From: JAWKOK01 sp963765875
GTDB lineage: Bacteria > Chloroflexota > Anaerolineae > Caldilineales > Caldilineaceae
Assembly (NCBI GenBank): GCA_963765875.1
Contig: CAVXYK010000010.1
Span: forward strand, 62,001 to 126,000
DNA length: 64,000 bases
Direction of reading: 5' to 3'
The notes beneath the pieces were generated by a model. The model worked only from the letters and a program-made list of their open reading frames with translations, was not told the origin of the DNA and searched no databases. The first letter of the stretch is position 1; every line of letters starts with the position of its first letter. Of the stretch, positions 1 through 7,849 are shown in pieces. The translations under genes were made by a program, and so were the position numbers.

Positions 1-1218
1 GCCTCCGAGGGCAACCAGCGCCTGCTCGACGACAACATCCTGGCGCGCCTGGTAAATATCATGGGCGAGCAGCGGCTGGGCTTGGCCGACGTGCAGCCCG
101 ACCTGCTGGGACGCGCCTATGAGTACCTAATCCGCAAGTTTGCCGAGCGGGGCAGCAGCGCCGGCGAATTCTTCACGCCCACCGACGTGGGCCACCTGAT
201 TGGCTACATCCTCGACCCGGAGCCGGGCGACCATTTCTACGACCCGGCCTCCGGTTCCTTTGGGCTGGGCATCAAGACGCAACTGCGCCATCGGCAGAAG
301 CTGGCCGACGCCCTGGGCAAGCCGGTGGCCGAGTTAACGCCCGACGACGACCCCAACCCCATCCTGCTCTGCGGCCAGGAGTTGCAGGCCGACAACGTGG
401 CCGCGGCCAAGATGAACGCCTTCATCCACGACATGCGCGCCGACGTGCGCCAGGGCAACACGCTGCGCAACCCGCTCTTCCTCAACGAGGACGGCAGCCT
501 GCGCCGCTTCCAGAAGCTGGGCGCCAATCCCATGTGGAATCAGAACGTGGCCGCCGAGGTCTACGAGAACGACGGTTATGGCCGCTTTGATTGGGGCACG
601 CCGCCGGCCGGCACCGCCGATTGGGGCTGGGTGCAGCACATGCTCGCCAGCCTGGAGTTGGGCGGACGCATGGCCGTGGTGCTGGACACGGGCGCGGTGA
701 GCCGGGGCAGCGGCAACAAGGGCAAGAACGCGGAGCGGGACATCCGCAAGCAGTTTGTGGAGCAGGACGCCATCGACGCGGTCATCCTGCTGCCGGATAA
801 CCTCTTCTTCAACACCTCAGCGCCGGGCATTATCCCGGTGGCGCAGAAGGTGGACGAACGCCATCCCCGGACCCACGCCGGCGAGATTCTGCTCATCAAC
901 GCGGCCAAGCACTTTGTCAAGGGGCGGCCCAAGAACGAGATGCTCGCCGAACAGGTGCGCCAGGTGGGGGACCTCTACCTCAACTGGCAGGCCGAGGAGG
1001 ACGTCAGCGCCGTGGTCAGGGTGGCCGAGGTGGTGCGCAACGACTACAATCTCAGCCCCAGCCGCTATGTGGCAAGCAACGATGTCGAGCCGCCCTTGCC
1101 GCTGGAGGATGCCGTCGTGCTGATGCAGGAGGCCGAGGAGGCGCGAGCCGACGCCGATGCCAAACTGGATGGGGTGATGGCCGCGTTCGGGTTTGAGGGT
1201 TGGCGGTCAAATCCATGA
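1..1218 (+). CDS. hsdM: Type I restriction-modification DNA methyltransferase subunit HsdM, 5' end cut off by the window
   Basis: The frame is open from base 1, so the N-terminus lies outside the window; the ATG at 61 is internal. Counting from that ATG, the AdoMet-binding motif I is DPASGSFGLG (about residues 61-70) and the N6-adenine MTase catalytic motif is NPMW (about 156-159, in place of NPPF). The segment between, with QELQADNVAAAKMNAFIH, is typical of HsdM. The protein methylates adenine in the site chosen by HsdS and forms the M2S core of the complex with HsdR. The stop overlaps the next ATG (ATGA at 1215-1218). The last 53 coding bases recur, diverged, at 2209-2261 just before hsdS, so this 3' end seems to have been rebuilt when another module was inserted. 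Confidence 0.93.
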   Translation, partial: ASEGNQRLLDDNILARLVNIMGEQRLGLADVQPDLLGRAYEYLIRKFAERGSSAGEFFTPTDVGHLIGYILDPEPGDHFYDPASGSFGLGIKTQLRHRQKLADALGKPVAELTPDDDPNPILLCGQELQADNVAAAKMNAFIHDMRADVRQGNTLRNPLFLNEDGSLRRFQKLGANPMWNQNVAAEVYENDGYGRFDWGTPPAGTADWGWVQHMLASLELGGRMAVVLDTGAVSRGSGNKGKNAERDIRKQFVEQDAIDAVILLPDNLFFNTSAPGIIPVAQKVDERHPRTHAGEILLINAAKHFVKGRPKNEMLAEQVRQVGDLYLNWQAEEDVSAVVRVAEVVRNDYNLSPSRYVASNDVEPPLPLEDAVVLMQEAEEARADADAKLDGVMAAFGFEGWRSNP

Positions 1219-1484
1219 ACTGTCTTATCTGTAAGCATGGCGAGACGCACCCCGGCGTTGTCACCGTCACCTTGGAGCGTGGCGGCGCGACTCTGGTCTT
1301 CAAGAAAGTCGAGGCCGAGGTCTGTGAAAACTGTGGCGAAGCCTACCTGGATGAGGCGGTCACGACGCGCCTGCTGGGCACGGCCGATGCAGCCGCGCGC
1401 CAGGGCGTGCAGGTGGAGGTGCGCACGTTGGCCAACGGCGCGTCCGCGACGTCTGTCAGGGCTGTGTTAGGATATGAGGAGTAG
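1215..1484 (+). CDS. YgiT-type zinc-finger protein (MqsA-like N-domain), putative antitoxin
   Basis: An 89-residue protein with two CxxC pairs (C3/C6 and C37/C40) around a short beta-rich segment, as in YgiT-type zinc fingers at the N-terminus of MqsA antitoxins. I chose the ATG at 1215 because it overlaps the hsdM stop (ATGA) and gives a first residue just before the first CxxC; a TTG at 1200 would add five residues. The usual partner toxin (DUF4258 or MqsR-like) is not next to it, and no C-terminal HTH is present, so it may be an orphan zinc-finger regulator. It lies in the block inserted between hsdM and hsdS. Confidence 0.8.
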   Translation: MNCLICKHGETHPGVVTVTLERGGATLVFKKVEAEVCENCGEAYLDEAVTTRLLGTADAAARQGVQVEVRTLANGASATSVRAVLGYEE

Positions 1485-1519
1485 CGGGCCAACGGCCAAA
1501 CATGGCGAACCAGTTGTGC

Positions 1520-1858
1520 TCAACCAAGATATTCGATTCGGTTGTGCATCTCGTCGAGTTCCAATACGGAGGCAAGCAACTCGAGAAAACGTACCCAATC
1601 CCCGATGCCATGTTTGTGCTGCTGGCCAAAGACAATGCCGGCATGCTCGGCACCGGCAGCAGCAAGGTCCACGTAGTCGGCATCGTTGGTGCAGAGGACA
1701 TAGCCGAGGTTAGTGGTCCGTACAAGATGATTGCGGTCACTGTCGCCCAGGAGACCCAGGTCGCGTACGGTAACAGCATCAATACCGCGTCGCTGCAATT
1801 GCGCGGCGACAGCGACCGGAACATTTTCATCGAGATAGAATCGAATCGGTAGCGCCAA
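1520..1858 (-). CDS. DUF5615 family PIN-like protein, putative toxin
   Basis: A 112-residue protein starting with the family signature FYLDENVP (residues 7-14, acidic D10/E11) and with a second acidic cluster in CTNDADYVDL, the layout of DUF5615 / Mut7-C-like PIN nucleases. The family is regularly encoded just downstream of a DUF433 protein, as here: its start lies 32 bases inside the end of the upstream DUF433 gene, which implies translational coupling. Function as a ribonuclease toxin is inferred from fold and context. It runs opposite to the hsd genes. Confidence 0.85.
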   Translation of the reverse strand: MALPIRFYLDENVPVAVAAQLQRRGIDAVTVRDLGLLGDSDRNHLVRTTNLGYVLCTNDADYVDLAAAGAEHAGIVFGQQHKHGIGDWVRFLELLASVLELDEMHNRIEYLG

Positions 1859-2129
1859 CGCGCTGCTCCTTTAGCGCCTCAGCCCGCCGTATTTGGGCAC
1901 GAACCTGGTCGTCGATGGTCGACTTGTGGGTGTAGTAGTAGGACAGGGCTGCATAGGCCTGATGTAAATCAAGACCGTACCAATCGGCAATACCCTCGGC
2001 GTCCAGACCGTGGTAAAGTCGAGCTATTGCGATATCGGCGACGGTGACAGTGGTCCCAATGATATAGGGTCGTCCGTTGCGGATATCAGGATCGATGCCG
2101 ATGCTTTCTATCGCCTGGATGGTTGTCAT
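1827..2129 (-). CDS. DUF433 domain protein, putative antitoxin of the DUF5615 protein
   Basis: A 100-residue protein (MTTIQAIESIGIDPDIRNG...) with the DUF433 pattern: GRPYIIGTTVTVADIAIARLY, then a winged-helix-like segment containing WYGLDLHQAYAALSYYY. The frame extends upstream to 2297, but that extension is antisense to the duplicated hsdM tail and is not coding. The ATG at 2129 follows directly on a near-consensus promoter, so the mRNA is probably leaderless. It overlaps the DUF5615 gene by 32 bases, making a two-gene module. Confidence 0.85.
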   Translation of the reverse strand: MTTIQAIESIGIDPDIRNGRPYIIGTTVTVADIAIARLYHGLDAEGIADWYGLDLHQAYAALSYYYTHKSTIDDQVRAQIRRAEALKEQRVGATDSILSR

Positions 2130-2136
2130 GGAGCAC

Positions 2137-2165
2137 AGTATAATGATGGTTGTGAATGAAGTCAA
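2137..2165 (-). promoter_or_regulatory. Sigma70-type promoter of the DUF433-DUF5615 module
   Basis: On the minus strand TTGACT (2165-2160), a 17-base spacer and TATACT (2142-2137). Only 7 bases separate the -10 box from the ATG at 2129, so transcription should start at or within a base or two of the start codon, giving a leaderless message. Confidence 0.65.
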
Positions 2166-2208
2166 CCAGATGTTTCTCTCTGAAAAGACCGAGAATGACT
2201 GTGCTGGG

Positions 2209-2277
2209 GCCGATGCCAAGCTGGATGAAGTGATGGCCGCGCTGGGTTTTGAGGGCTGGCGTGAGGTGGTGGGATGA
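2209..2277 (+). pseudogene. Second copy of the hsdM 3' end, directly in front of hsdS
   Basis: Encodes ADAKLDEVMAALGFEGW, matching the ADAKLDGVMAAFGFEGW tail of the intact hsdM. Over 53 aligned bases (2209-2261 against 1153-1205) I count 7 mismatches. Its TGA overlaps the hsdS ATG (ATGA at 2274-2277), the junction usual for native hsdM-hsdS pairs, so this is probably the ancestral hsdM end, displaced when the block at 1219-2208 entered. Confidence 0.8.
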
Positions 2278-3365
2278 GTGTTGCCGTTCCGGCTCATATG
2301 GACACCGATACAGATGCTTTCCCCGAAGGATGGGGGGTGTGCAGTATAGGCGACGTGTCAAATTCGGTTGGCAGTGGGCTTACTCCCAGAGGCGGCAAGA
2401 AGTCGTACCTGGAAAGTGGCATCCCGTTAGTTCGTTCGCAAAACGTTCTGATGAACCGGTTGTCGTTGGCCGATGTTGCGTTCATTTCGCCAGAACAGCA
2501 TCAAAAAATGAAACGCTCACAGCTTGCCCCGGACGACGTGCTGTTGAACATTACCGGGGCGTCAATCGGTAGGGTTTCTTGCGTCCCAGAATCTTTGTCT
2601 GAAGCCAATATCAACCAACATGTGTGCAGAATTCGGTTTCAGATGGACCGAGTCTTTCCCAGGTATGCAAGTTACTATCTGTCGACTCGTCAAGCTCAAG
2701 CTGACATCATGGGCATTCAATTCGGGGCGACTCGGCAAGGGCTCAATTTTGGACAGGTCAAAATGCTTCGGATTGTCCTCCCCCGCTCCCCGAGCAGCGC
2801 CGCATCGCCGCCGTGCTCAACGCCATCCAGGATGCCATCGCCGCGCAGGAGGACGTCATCGCCGCCGCCCGCCAGTTCAAGCGCAGCCTCATGCAGCGGC
2901 TCTTTACGGTCGGGCCGTACCGGGAGCCGGCGGAGACGAAGGAGACGGAGATTGGGGAGATTCCGGCGCATTGGGAGGTGGTGGAGTTGGGAGACTTGCT
3001 ATCGGACCCGGTGAGAAATGGGGTCTACAAACCTAGAAGCGCATACGGGCATGGAACGACGAAAATCGTTCAGTTGAACGATATTTATTTGGATAATGGC
3101 CTGATTGACGTTTCGCAACTCGACACTGCAATGGCAAGCAACCCTGAAACCCAACGTTATGCTGTGCATGACAAAGACATCATCATTAATCGAGTGTCGA
3201 AGCGTGAAGAGGGGGTTGGCGCGGTTGCAATTGTGACTCACACAGACACTGATGACGTCGTATTTGAGTCAAATATGTTTCGGGTACGTCTTGACCAAGA
3301 ACGAATACTGCCGAGGTTCTTCCTGCACTATGGAAATACAACCATCTATCATGACCAAGTGCTAG

Positions 3366-4947
3366 CAGGCTGTCGGAGAGACAGCATAGATTGAACATAG
3401 TTGAGCCTGTTGCCATGTTTTTTGACAAAATCGACTCGATAGCAGGCAGGGAGTAGACATAATCACGGATATGCATGCTCCAGAGCGTCGCATCTTCTCA
3501 GCCCTCCCGTCTGAGGGCGCGCAGAATCAGGTCGTGTGCAATACATGAAGACGCTTCAGATTGTAGGCCAAACAAACAAGATTCCATTCGCCGGCCGCCG
3601 CGGTCAGTCCGCGCAAGGAAAACTGTCGGAAACCCATGATCTCCTTGATGATGCCGAAGACCGGCTCAACCGTGCTCTTGCGCAGTTTGTAGATGGCTTT
3701 GCCGGCTTCGGTGCACAGTTTGTAGTGCATTTTGGTCTTGTGGCTGGCATTCTCGGGCGGGGGTTCTGGCTCACCCTCCAGAAGCGTCCGCCAATCGAAC
3801 GCATGGCTGTCTCGACCTGCAGCAATGTAAGGTTCGATGCCCATGGCTTCAAAGCCCTGGATTGTCCCAGGGCTGAAATAGCCGGCATCCATGGCCGCCG
3901 CATTCGGGGTACCCAGTTGAGCCGGGATCGCCTGGGCCGTTGCCACACCTTCCTGCTTGTCGTTGGGGTGATTGGAAAGAGTATTGCCCACAATGAGGCG
4001 ACTCTCATGTTCCACCGCAGCCTGGGCATTGTACGATTGTTGGAAAGCCTTGTTGTTGCCATTCTTCATGATACGAGACTCTGGATCGGTGAAATTGACC
4101 TGGTCTTTGTCACGCGGGCCGGGTTCAGGTGGCTGAGGGATACGACCTGGCGTCTTCTTGCCAGTTTGCTCTTCCTTCTCCTTGCGAGCAGCCATCTTCT
4201 GTTCATACTCGGCTTGTTCTTGAGCATGGCGTTGAGCGGCCATCGTTTCTATCATTGCCTTGGCTTGGGCAAGATCCACCAGCTTCTTGGTGCGCCGTCC
4301 GATCTCATCGTCGATATCAAAATCGTCCGGTTGCTCGCTGTCCGCCTTTTCAGCCAGGGCGAACAACTCATTGATCTCTTGTTGCAAGCGCTTCTCCATC
4401 GACAAGATACGTCCATAACTCACCGCCTTGCTCTTGGACGCATCGGCATGGACCTTGCTGCCATCAATGCTGATGTTGCCCAGTCTCACATGGCCCAATA
4501 TGTAGGCAAGCATCAGCACCTGTACAAACAATCCCTTCAGCGTCTCCAGATTCTCCTTGCGAAACTGGTTAATAGTGTCATGGTCTGGATGCATGTTCCC
4601 GGCAATGTATCGAAGCGGAATCGATTCGTACGTCGCCCTCTCCAGTTTGCGAGAACTGAAGGTCCCGGTTGCGTAGCCATACAGCAACAGCCCCAGCAGC
4701 ACTTCTGGCGCATACGGCGCTCCCCCACGGTCGCTGTACTGACCATAGACCTTGCTCAAATCGAGCAGGCTGACTACGCTCACGATGAATCGAGCCAGAT
4801 GATCTTCCGGCAACGCTTCGCCCAACGTGATTTGGGTCTTTTCCGTTGCCTCATAGTCCGCTTGTCTGAACTTACGTTTCTTTGCCATGCTCTCACATTA
4901 CCACCAATCCGTCAGAGAGCCGACTGTCGGTTCTCTCCGACAAACTG
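3366..4947. mobile_element. IS1182-family insertion sequence inside hsdS
   Basis: Ends are inverted repeats: CAGGCTGTCGGAGAGA at the left, and reading inward from the right CAGTTTGTCGGAGAGA. The element is 1582 bp and is flanked by a CTAG direct repeat (3362-3365 and 4948-4951). It carries one minus-strand transposase gene. Both ends and the gene are intact, so it may be a recent insertion. Confidence 0.88.
3527..4888 (-). CDS. IS1182-family transposase
   Basis: A full-length, uninterrupted 453-residue DDE transposase. N-terminal DUF772-like domain (LPEDHLARFIVSVVSLLDLS...YAPEVLLGLLLYGYATG), first catalytic Asp in SIDGSKVHADASKS, second in AAAMDAGYFSPG, Glu in STVEPVFGIIKEIMGFRQFS. A charged coiled-coil-like insertion (about residues 165-260) is normal for the family. 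Intactness contrasts with the frameshifts in the neighbouring hsd genes. Confidence 0.95.
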   Translation of the reverse strand: MAKKRKFRQADYEATEKTQITLGEALPEDHLARFIVSVVSLLDLSKVYGQYSDRGGAPYAPEVLLGLLLYGYATGTFSSRKLERATYESIPLRYIAGNMHPDHDTINQFRKENLETLKGLFVQVLMLAYILGHVRLGNISIDGSKVHADASKSKAVSYGRILSMEKRLQQEINELFALAEKADSEQPDDFDIDDEIGRRTKKLVDLAQAKAMIETMAAQRHAQEQAEYEQKMAARKEKEEQTGKKTPGRIPQPPEPGPRDKDQVNFTDPESRIMKNGNNKAFQQSYNAQAAVEHESRLIVGNTLSNHPNDKQEGVATAQAIPAQLGTPNAAAMDAGYFSPGTIQGFEAMGIEPYIAAGRDSHAFDWRTLLEGEPEPPPENASHKTKMHYKLCTEAGKAIYKLRKSTVEPVFGIIKEIMGFRQFSLRGLTAAAGEWNLVCLAYNLKRLHVLHTT

Positions 4948-5203
4948 CTAGGGCGTGCAAACAAGGCAAATCAAACCAGCATAAATCAGCCCGCCCTCAA
5001 GAGCGTCGCAGTACCTGTGCCTGACACGGACCAGCAATCGGCCATAGTGGACAATCTCGCGGCACTTGCTGACAAAGTCGCTGCCGAAGAGGACCGCCTG
5101 ACCGCCCTGCAAGCCCTCTTCAAGTCCATGCTCCACCAACTCATGACCGGACAGATACGGTTGCTGAGCGATGAGGGTTTGCGCTGGACAAACGAGAAAA
5201 GTC

Positions 5204-5472
5204 ATGCCTGAACTTGCACGCTTTTTCGGCATTATCATCACCATCTACAGGGAAGAGATGAACCCCATCAGGTTCCCCACTTCCATGTGCGCTATAATGA
5301 ATATCGGGCATCCTACAGCATCGACCCGATTGTCCAGTTGGCCGGCGCACTGCCGCGTCGTCAGCAGCGCCTGGTCGAGGCATGGGCGGAGCTACACCAG
5401 CAGGAATTGGCGGAAAGTTGGCAGCGCATTCAACAGGGACAGTGCACGCCTCGCATTCGTGACCTGGAATAG
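5204..5472 (+). CDS. DUF4160 domain protein, frameshifted in this sequence
   Basis: The start MPELARFFGIIITIYREE is the classic DUF4160 N-terminus; the conserved HFHVRYNEYRASYSID and the C-terminal AWAELHQQELAESW lie in the next frame from about 5266. One C is missing from the run at 5263-5266 (expected ...NPHQVPHFHVRY). The start overlaps the hsdS stop by 8 bases. DUF4160 and DUF2442 proteins are commonly encoded as neighbours in toxin-antitoxin-like pairs, as here; the biochemical role is unknown. Confidence 0.8.
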
Positions 5473-5496
5473 AGTTCGTCGACGGGAGAAGGATTT

Positions 5497-5781
5497 ATGA
5501 GCCATCCACTTTATGATGTGACCGAATTTGAACTGCTTGAAGCCTACACGGTACGCGTCGCCTTTGACGACGGCACGTCGCAGGTGGTCGACCTGGAGCC
5601 GGTCCTCTACGGCGAAATGTATGGCCCGTTGCGTGACCCGGAGATCTTCCGGCAGGTGCGCCTCGACCCCGAAGTCAGAACGCTGGTCTGGCCCAACGGC
5701 GCGGATTTCGATCCCTACGTGTTGCATGAATGGCCGCGCGCGGTCGACGACCTGGCGCGGCGGCTGCGCGTGACGGCTTGA
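5497..5781 (+). CDS. DUF2442 domain protein
   Basis: A 94-residue protein of the DUF2442 type: VRVAFDDGTSQVVDLEPVL near the start, then the FRQVRLDPEVRTLVWPNGADFDP core typical of the family. Preceded by a GGAGAAGG-type ribosome site and 24 bases downstream of the DUF4160 gene, forming the usual DUF4160-DUF2442 pair. Members are small beta-rich proteins often counted as toxin-antitoxin partners; no activity can be assigned from sequence. Confidence 0.85.
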   Translation: MSHPLYDVTEFELLEAYTVRVAFDDGTSQVVDLEPVLYGEMYGPLRDPEIFRQVRLDPEVRTLVWPNGADFDPYVLHEWPRAVDDLARRLRVTA

Positions 5782-5833
5782 CATAGCCTATTGTTGAAAA
5801 GACAGGCTTTTTGGGATCTCAGGGGTTGACGTC

Positions 5834-5933
5834 GCCTCACCCTGCCATGGCGCTAAAGGCGCCATGGCGGTCCCTCTCCACCTCGTGGAGAGGGAAGCGT
5901 AGCCTCCGTCCAGGAGGCGAAGCAGGGTGAGGC
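5834..5933. repeat. 100-bp palindromic element, copy 1
   Basis: Begins GCCTCACCCTGC and ends with its inverse GCAGGGTGAGGC. Inside are three stem-loops: CATGGCGCTAAAGGCGCCATG-like, CCCTCTCC...GGAGAGGG and GCCTCCGTCCAGGAGGC. The same 100-bp design recurs at 53687-53786, and a split copy flanks the IS4 relic (6357-6400 and 7417-7472). The right end lies just before the DUF559 endonuclease gene. No clear target duplication. Confidence 0.85.
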
Positions 5934-5977
5934 AACGCCGCAGCAACATCATGATTCTTGAAAAGGAACCAAGACCG

Positions 5978-6340
5978 ATGACTGGACCCCGACGGTCATA
6001 TAGCAGCAGAGAAATCCGAGATCGCGCTCGTCAATTTCGTCGTTCCACGACACCTGCAGAGCAACGCCTTTGGGCGCATCTACGCAACCGCAAGCTGACC
6101 GGGCTGAAAATCCGACGCCAACACCCCATTGGCCGATTCGTCGTTGACTTCTACTGTGCTGAACATCGGCTCGTGATCGAGGTAGACGGTTCCATTCATG
6201 ATACCCAAGAGGCGAAAGACCGTGCGCGAACAGAGTGGCTGGAGTCCCATGGCTACCAGGTATTGCGCTTCAACAACGAGCAGGTGGAGAAGCAGATGAC
6301 CAGCGTCTTGTGCGAGATTGCGCAAGTTTGTCACCTATGA
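5978..6340 (+). CDS. DUF559 (Vsr/PD-(D/E)XK-like) endonuclease domain protein
   Basis: Core of a DUF559 protein: STTPAEQRLWAHLRNRKLTGLKIRRQHPIG, then FVVDFYCAEHRLVIEVDGSIHD, where the D...E-x-D series forms the Vsr-like metal site, and HGYQVLRFNNEQV near the end. Length (about 120 residues) is normal. I chose the ATG at 5978, which has AAAAGGAA upstream; ATGs at 5951 and 5927 are alternatives, the last lying inside the repeat. The gene is bracketed by a full copy of the 100-bp element upstream (5834-5933) and its left half downstream (6357-6400). The substrate of DUF559 proteins is unknown. Confidence 0.87.
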   Translation: MTGPRRSYSSREIRDRARQFRRSTTPAEQRLWAHLRNRKLTGLKIRRQHPIGRFVVDFYCAEHRLVIEVDGSIHDTQEAKDRARTEWLESHGYQVLRFNNEQVEKQMTSVLCEIAQVCHL

Positions 6341-6356
6341 TCGGTCAACGGAAGAG

Positions 6357-6400
6357 GCCTCACACTGCCGTGGCGCTTCAAGCGCCACGGCGGTCCCTCT
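6357..6400. repeat. Left half of a split 100-bp palindromic element
   Basis: GCCTCACACTGCCGTGGCGC and the following AAGCGCCACGGCGGTCCCTCT match the first 44 bases of the element at 5834. The missing right half is found at 7417-7472, on the far side of the IS4 relic, so the transposon probably inserted into the repeat. Confidence 0.75.
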
Positions 6401-6404
6401 GAGG

Positions 6405-7389
6405 AAGAGCCATAAAAGAGGTTCAACACCTTCAGGTGGGTTCTCTTCTTGAACCAGCACGGCATAGATGGGCAGATTGGACATGCGTTTTCTCAGATGC
6501 TCGGGGTGCTTCGCAACACGACTCTTGAGTATCGTACCGATACAATGGCGTCTCGCTTGGGTTGCTTGTCTCGCTTGGGAACAGAAACTTCCAGATGGCC
6601 GGCTATCTCACGGCTGAGAAACGATTGACTTGATGCGACCTACCTCTGGTTCAACAACGGCACGGTCTTGTGCAGCACGGACAAGGAGGTCAGTATCCAA
6701 CTCAATAATTGCATGGTTGAAGAGTTCAAAGATGTCCGCTTCGCTATCGCCTATGCTGACGACTTGTGTCCCTGAAGGCATCATCTCAACCGTCTCATTG
6801 AGCGCTCTGAGCCACTTATAGCTCTCTTTCTCTTCAATCGGAATCTTATTGCGCTCAGCCGGACTCATTTGCTTGGCCACTTCGTCCCGTGCCCATATCG
6901 TCTGAGTGGCAACGCCCAGAGGTAGCCCCCTGGTTGTCGTGAGTATGGTAGAGTGCATCACCAGACCGCGTAGCTTCTTCTGCTCTGTCGTTCCGATAGG
7001 CCCCATCCCCTTCTTCTTTGGGTGATGGGTGTAATTCAAAAAGGATGTGTCCTGTGTGGCCAAAACCAGTTCATGCTCTGCGACCCGCTCTCGCGTCCGT
7101 TCAAGATGCGGCTGTAGAATCTTTTCTGGCGTCGTCTTCTGGTTGGCGAATAATCGGTAGGTTGCCTTTGGTATCTGCCCAGTCATCACAGGCTTGGTTG
7201 ATTGAACCCAGCGGTTGAGACGCCAATTTGGCCGTTGTGTCCACCAAGCGCCAGTCTAATCGCTTGTCGCCCAGCGACACACCTTTCAGTTCGTATTCGG
7301 ACCATTCCTGCGCACTTTCTCGGTCAAGTACGGTTCCAGGATATCATCATCGCTGCTCGCTTGTTCGATTTCGTTGAGATGATATCCAT
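6405..7389 (-). pseudogene. Decayed IS4-type (Tn5-like) transposase
   Basis: Pieces of one IS4-family transposase lie in different frames. In order on the minus strand: SLGDKRLDWRLVDTTAKLAS and LGSINQACDDWADTK (about 7300-7175), KATYRLFANQKTTPEKI and TQDTSFLNYTHHPKKKGMGP (catalytic Asp region; continuous frame 7189-6608), SIGDSEADIFELF (second Asp), then LPIYAVLVQEENPPEGVEPLLW (about 6500-6405). There are several frameshifts and no intact terminal repeats. It stops exactly at the repeat half at 6400, so it is a relic nested in that repeat. Confidence 0.82.
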
Positions 7390-7416
7390 CTTATCAAATT
7401 TTCACCCCGCCGATAC

Positions 7417-7472
7417 CCACCTGGTGGAGAGGGATGCGAAGCCTCCGTCCAGGAGGCGAAGCAGGGTGAGGC
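7417..7472. repeat. Right half of the split 100-bp palindromic element
   Basis: CCACCTGGTGGAGAGGG, then GCCTCCGTCCAGGAGGC and the terminal GCAGGGTGAGGC, match the last 56 bases of the element at 5834-5933. It complements the left half at 6357-6400. Confidence 0.75.
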
Positions 7473-7503
7473 AAGCCTGTCGTCAACACATAGGGCACTT
7501 CTC

Positions 7504-7676
7504 ATGACCCGCATCACCGAAAAACGCGACGTCCAAGACCAACTCATTAATTGTCTATCAGGCATCGGCTGGACCTTCATCCCTCAGAATGAGCTGCCGG
7601 CCTGGCGCGACCACGACGAGCATGAGCCGTTCCTGATTGAAACGCTGCGCGCCCAACTGGCGGCGCTCAATAGTCG
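7504..7676 (+). pseudogene. Duplicated and truncated 5' end of hsdR
   Basis: Encodes MTRITEKRDVQDQLINCLSG, then IGWTFIPQNELPAWRDHDEH, nearly identical to the start of the full hsdR at 8558; homology ends at about codon 57 (QLAALN). The 850 bases between the two copies hold a VapBC module. The gap up to the VapB gene (7677-7849) carries no gene I can name; it contains the tail LEQLRPLSDKG of some other frame and a promoter. Confidence 0.88.
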
Positions 7677-7774
7677 GCAATGCAGGCGTCACCTGCATCG
7701 CCGGCCTACATGCCTCTGTTCACGATAGGCCGACCTGGAGCAACTGCGCCCGCTGAGTGATAAGGGATGAACGA

Positions 7775-7783
7775 TGATATAAT
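7775..7783 (+). promoter_or_regulatory. Extended -10 promoter of vapBC
   Basis: TGATATAAT, an extended -10 motif with a perfect TATAAT, 67 bases before the antitoxin start. No good -35 box, as expected for extended -10 promoters. VapBC operons are usually repressed by their own complex binding here. Confidence 0.5.
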
Positions 7784-7849
7784 CTGGGCCAGACGTTACG
7801 GAGATGACTGCAACAAAGCATGTCTATTCGCTGAAAGCGGGAGACCAAA

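Larger units (their letters stand above)
2274..5211 (+). pseudogene. hsdS: Type I restriction specificity subunit HsdS, broken by a frameshift and an IS insertion
   Basis: The target-recognition subunit. Three pieces: 2274 to about 2780 (first TRD, with FPEGWGVCSIGDV... and NITGASIGR), about 2780 to 3365 (conserved coiled-coil spacer IAAVLNAIQDAIAAQEDVI, then second TRD with IGEIPAHWEVVELGDL), and 4948-5211 (second conserved region VPDTDQQSAIVDNLAALADK). The first break is one missing C in a C-run at about 2779-2784 (expected LPPLPEQRRIAAVL). The second is the IS at 3366-4947; removing it with one CTAG copy rejoins the frame as QVLGRANKANQTSINQP. As read, the gene cannot make a full HsdS, so the system would be inactive unless the IS excises and the C-run is a read error. 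Confidence 0.9.

Noticed and set aside
1827..2297. Long 156-residue version of the DUF433 protein
   Set aside because: The first 56 codons are antisense to the duplicated hsdM tail and lie upstream of a good promoter; the start at 2129 fits the family.
3536..4951. A 471-codon plus-strand open frame opposite the transposase
   Set aside because: It is the antisense shadow of the intact IS1182 transposase; its translation has no recognisable domain and no ribosome site.
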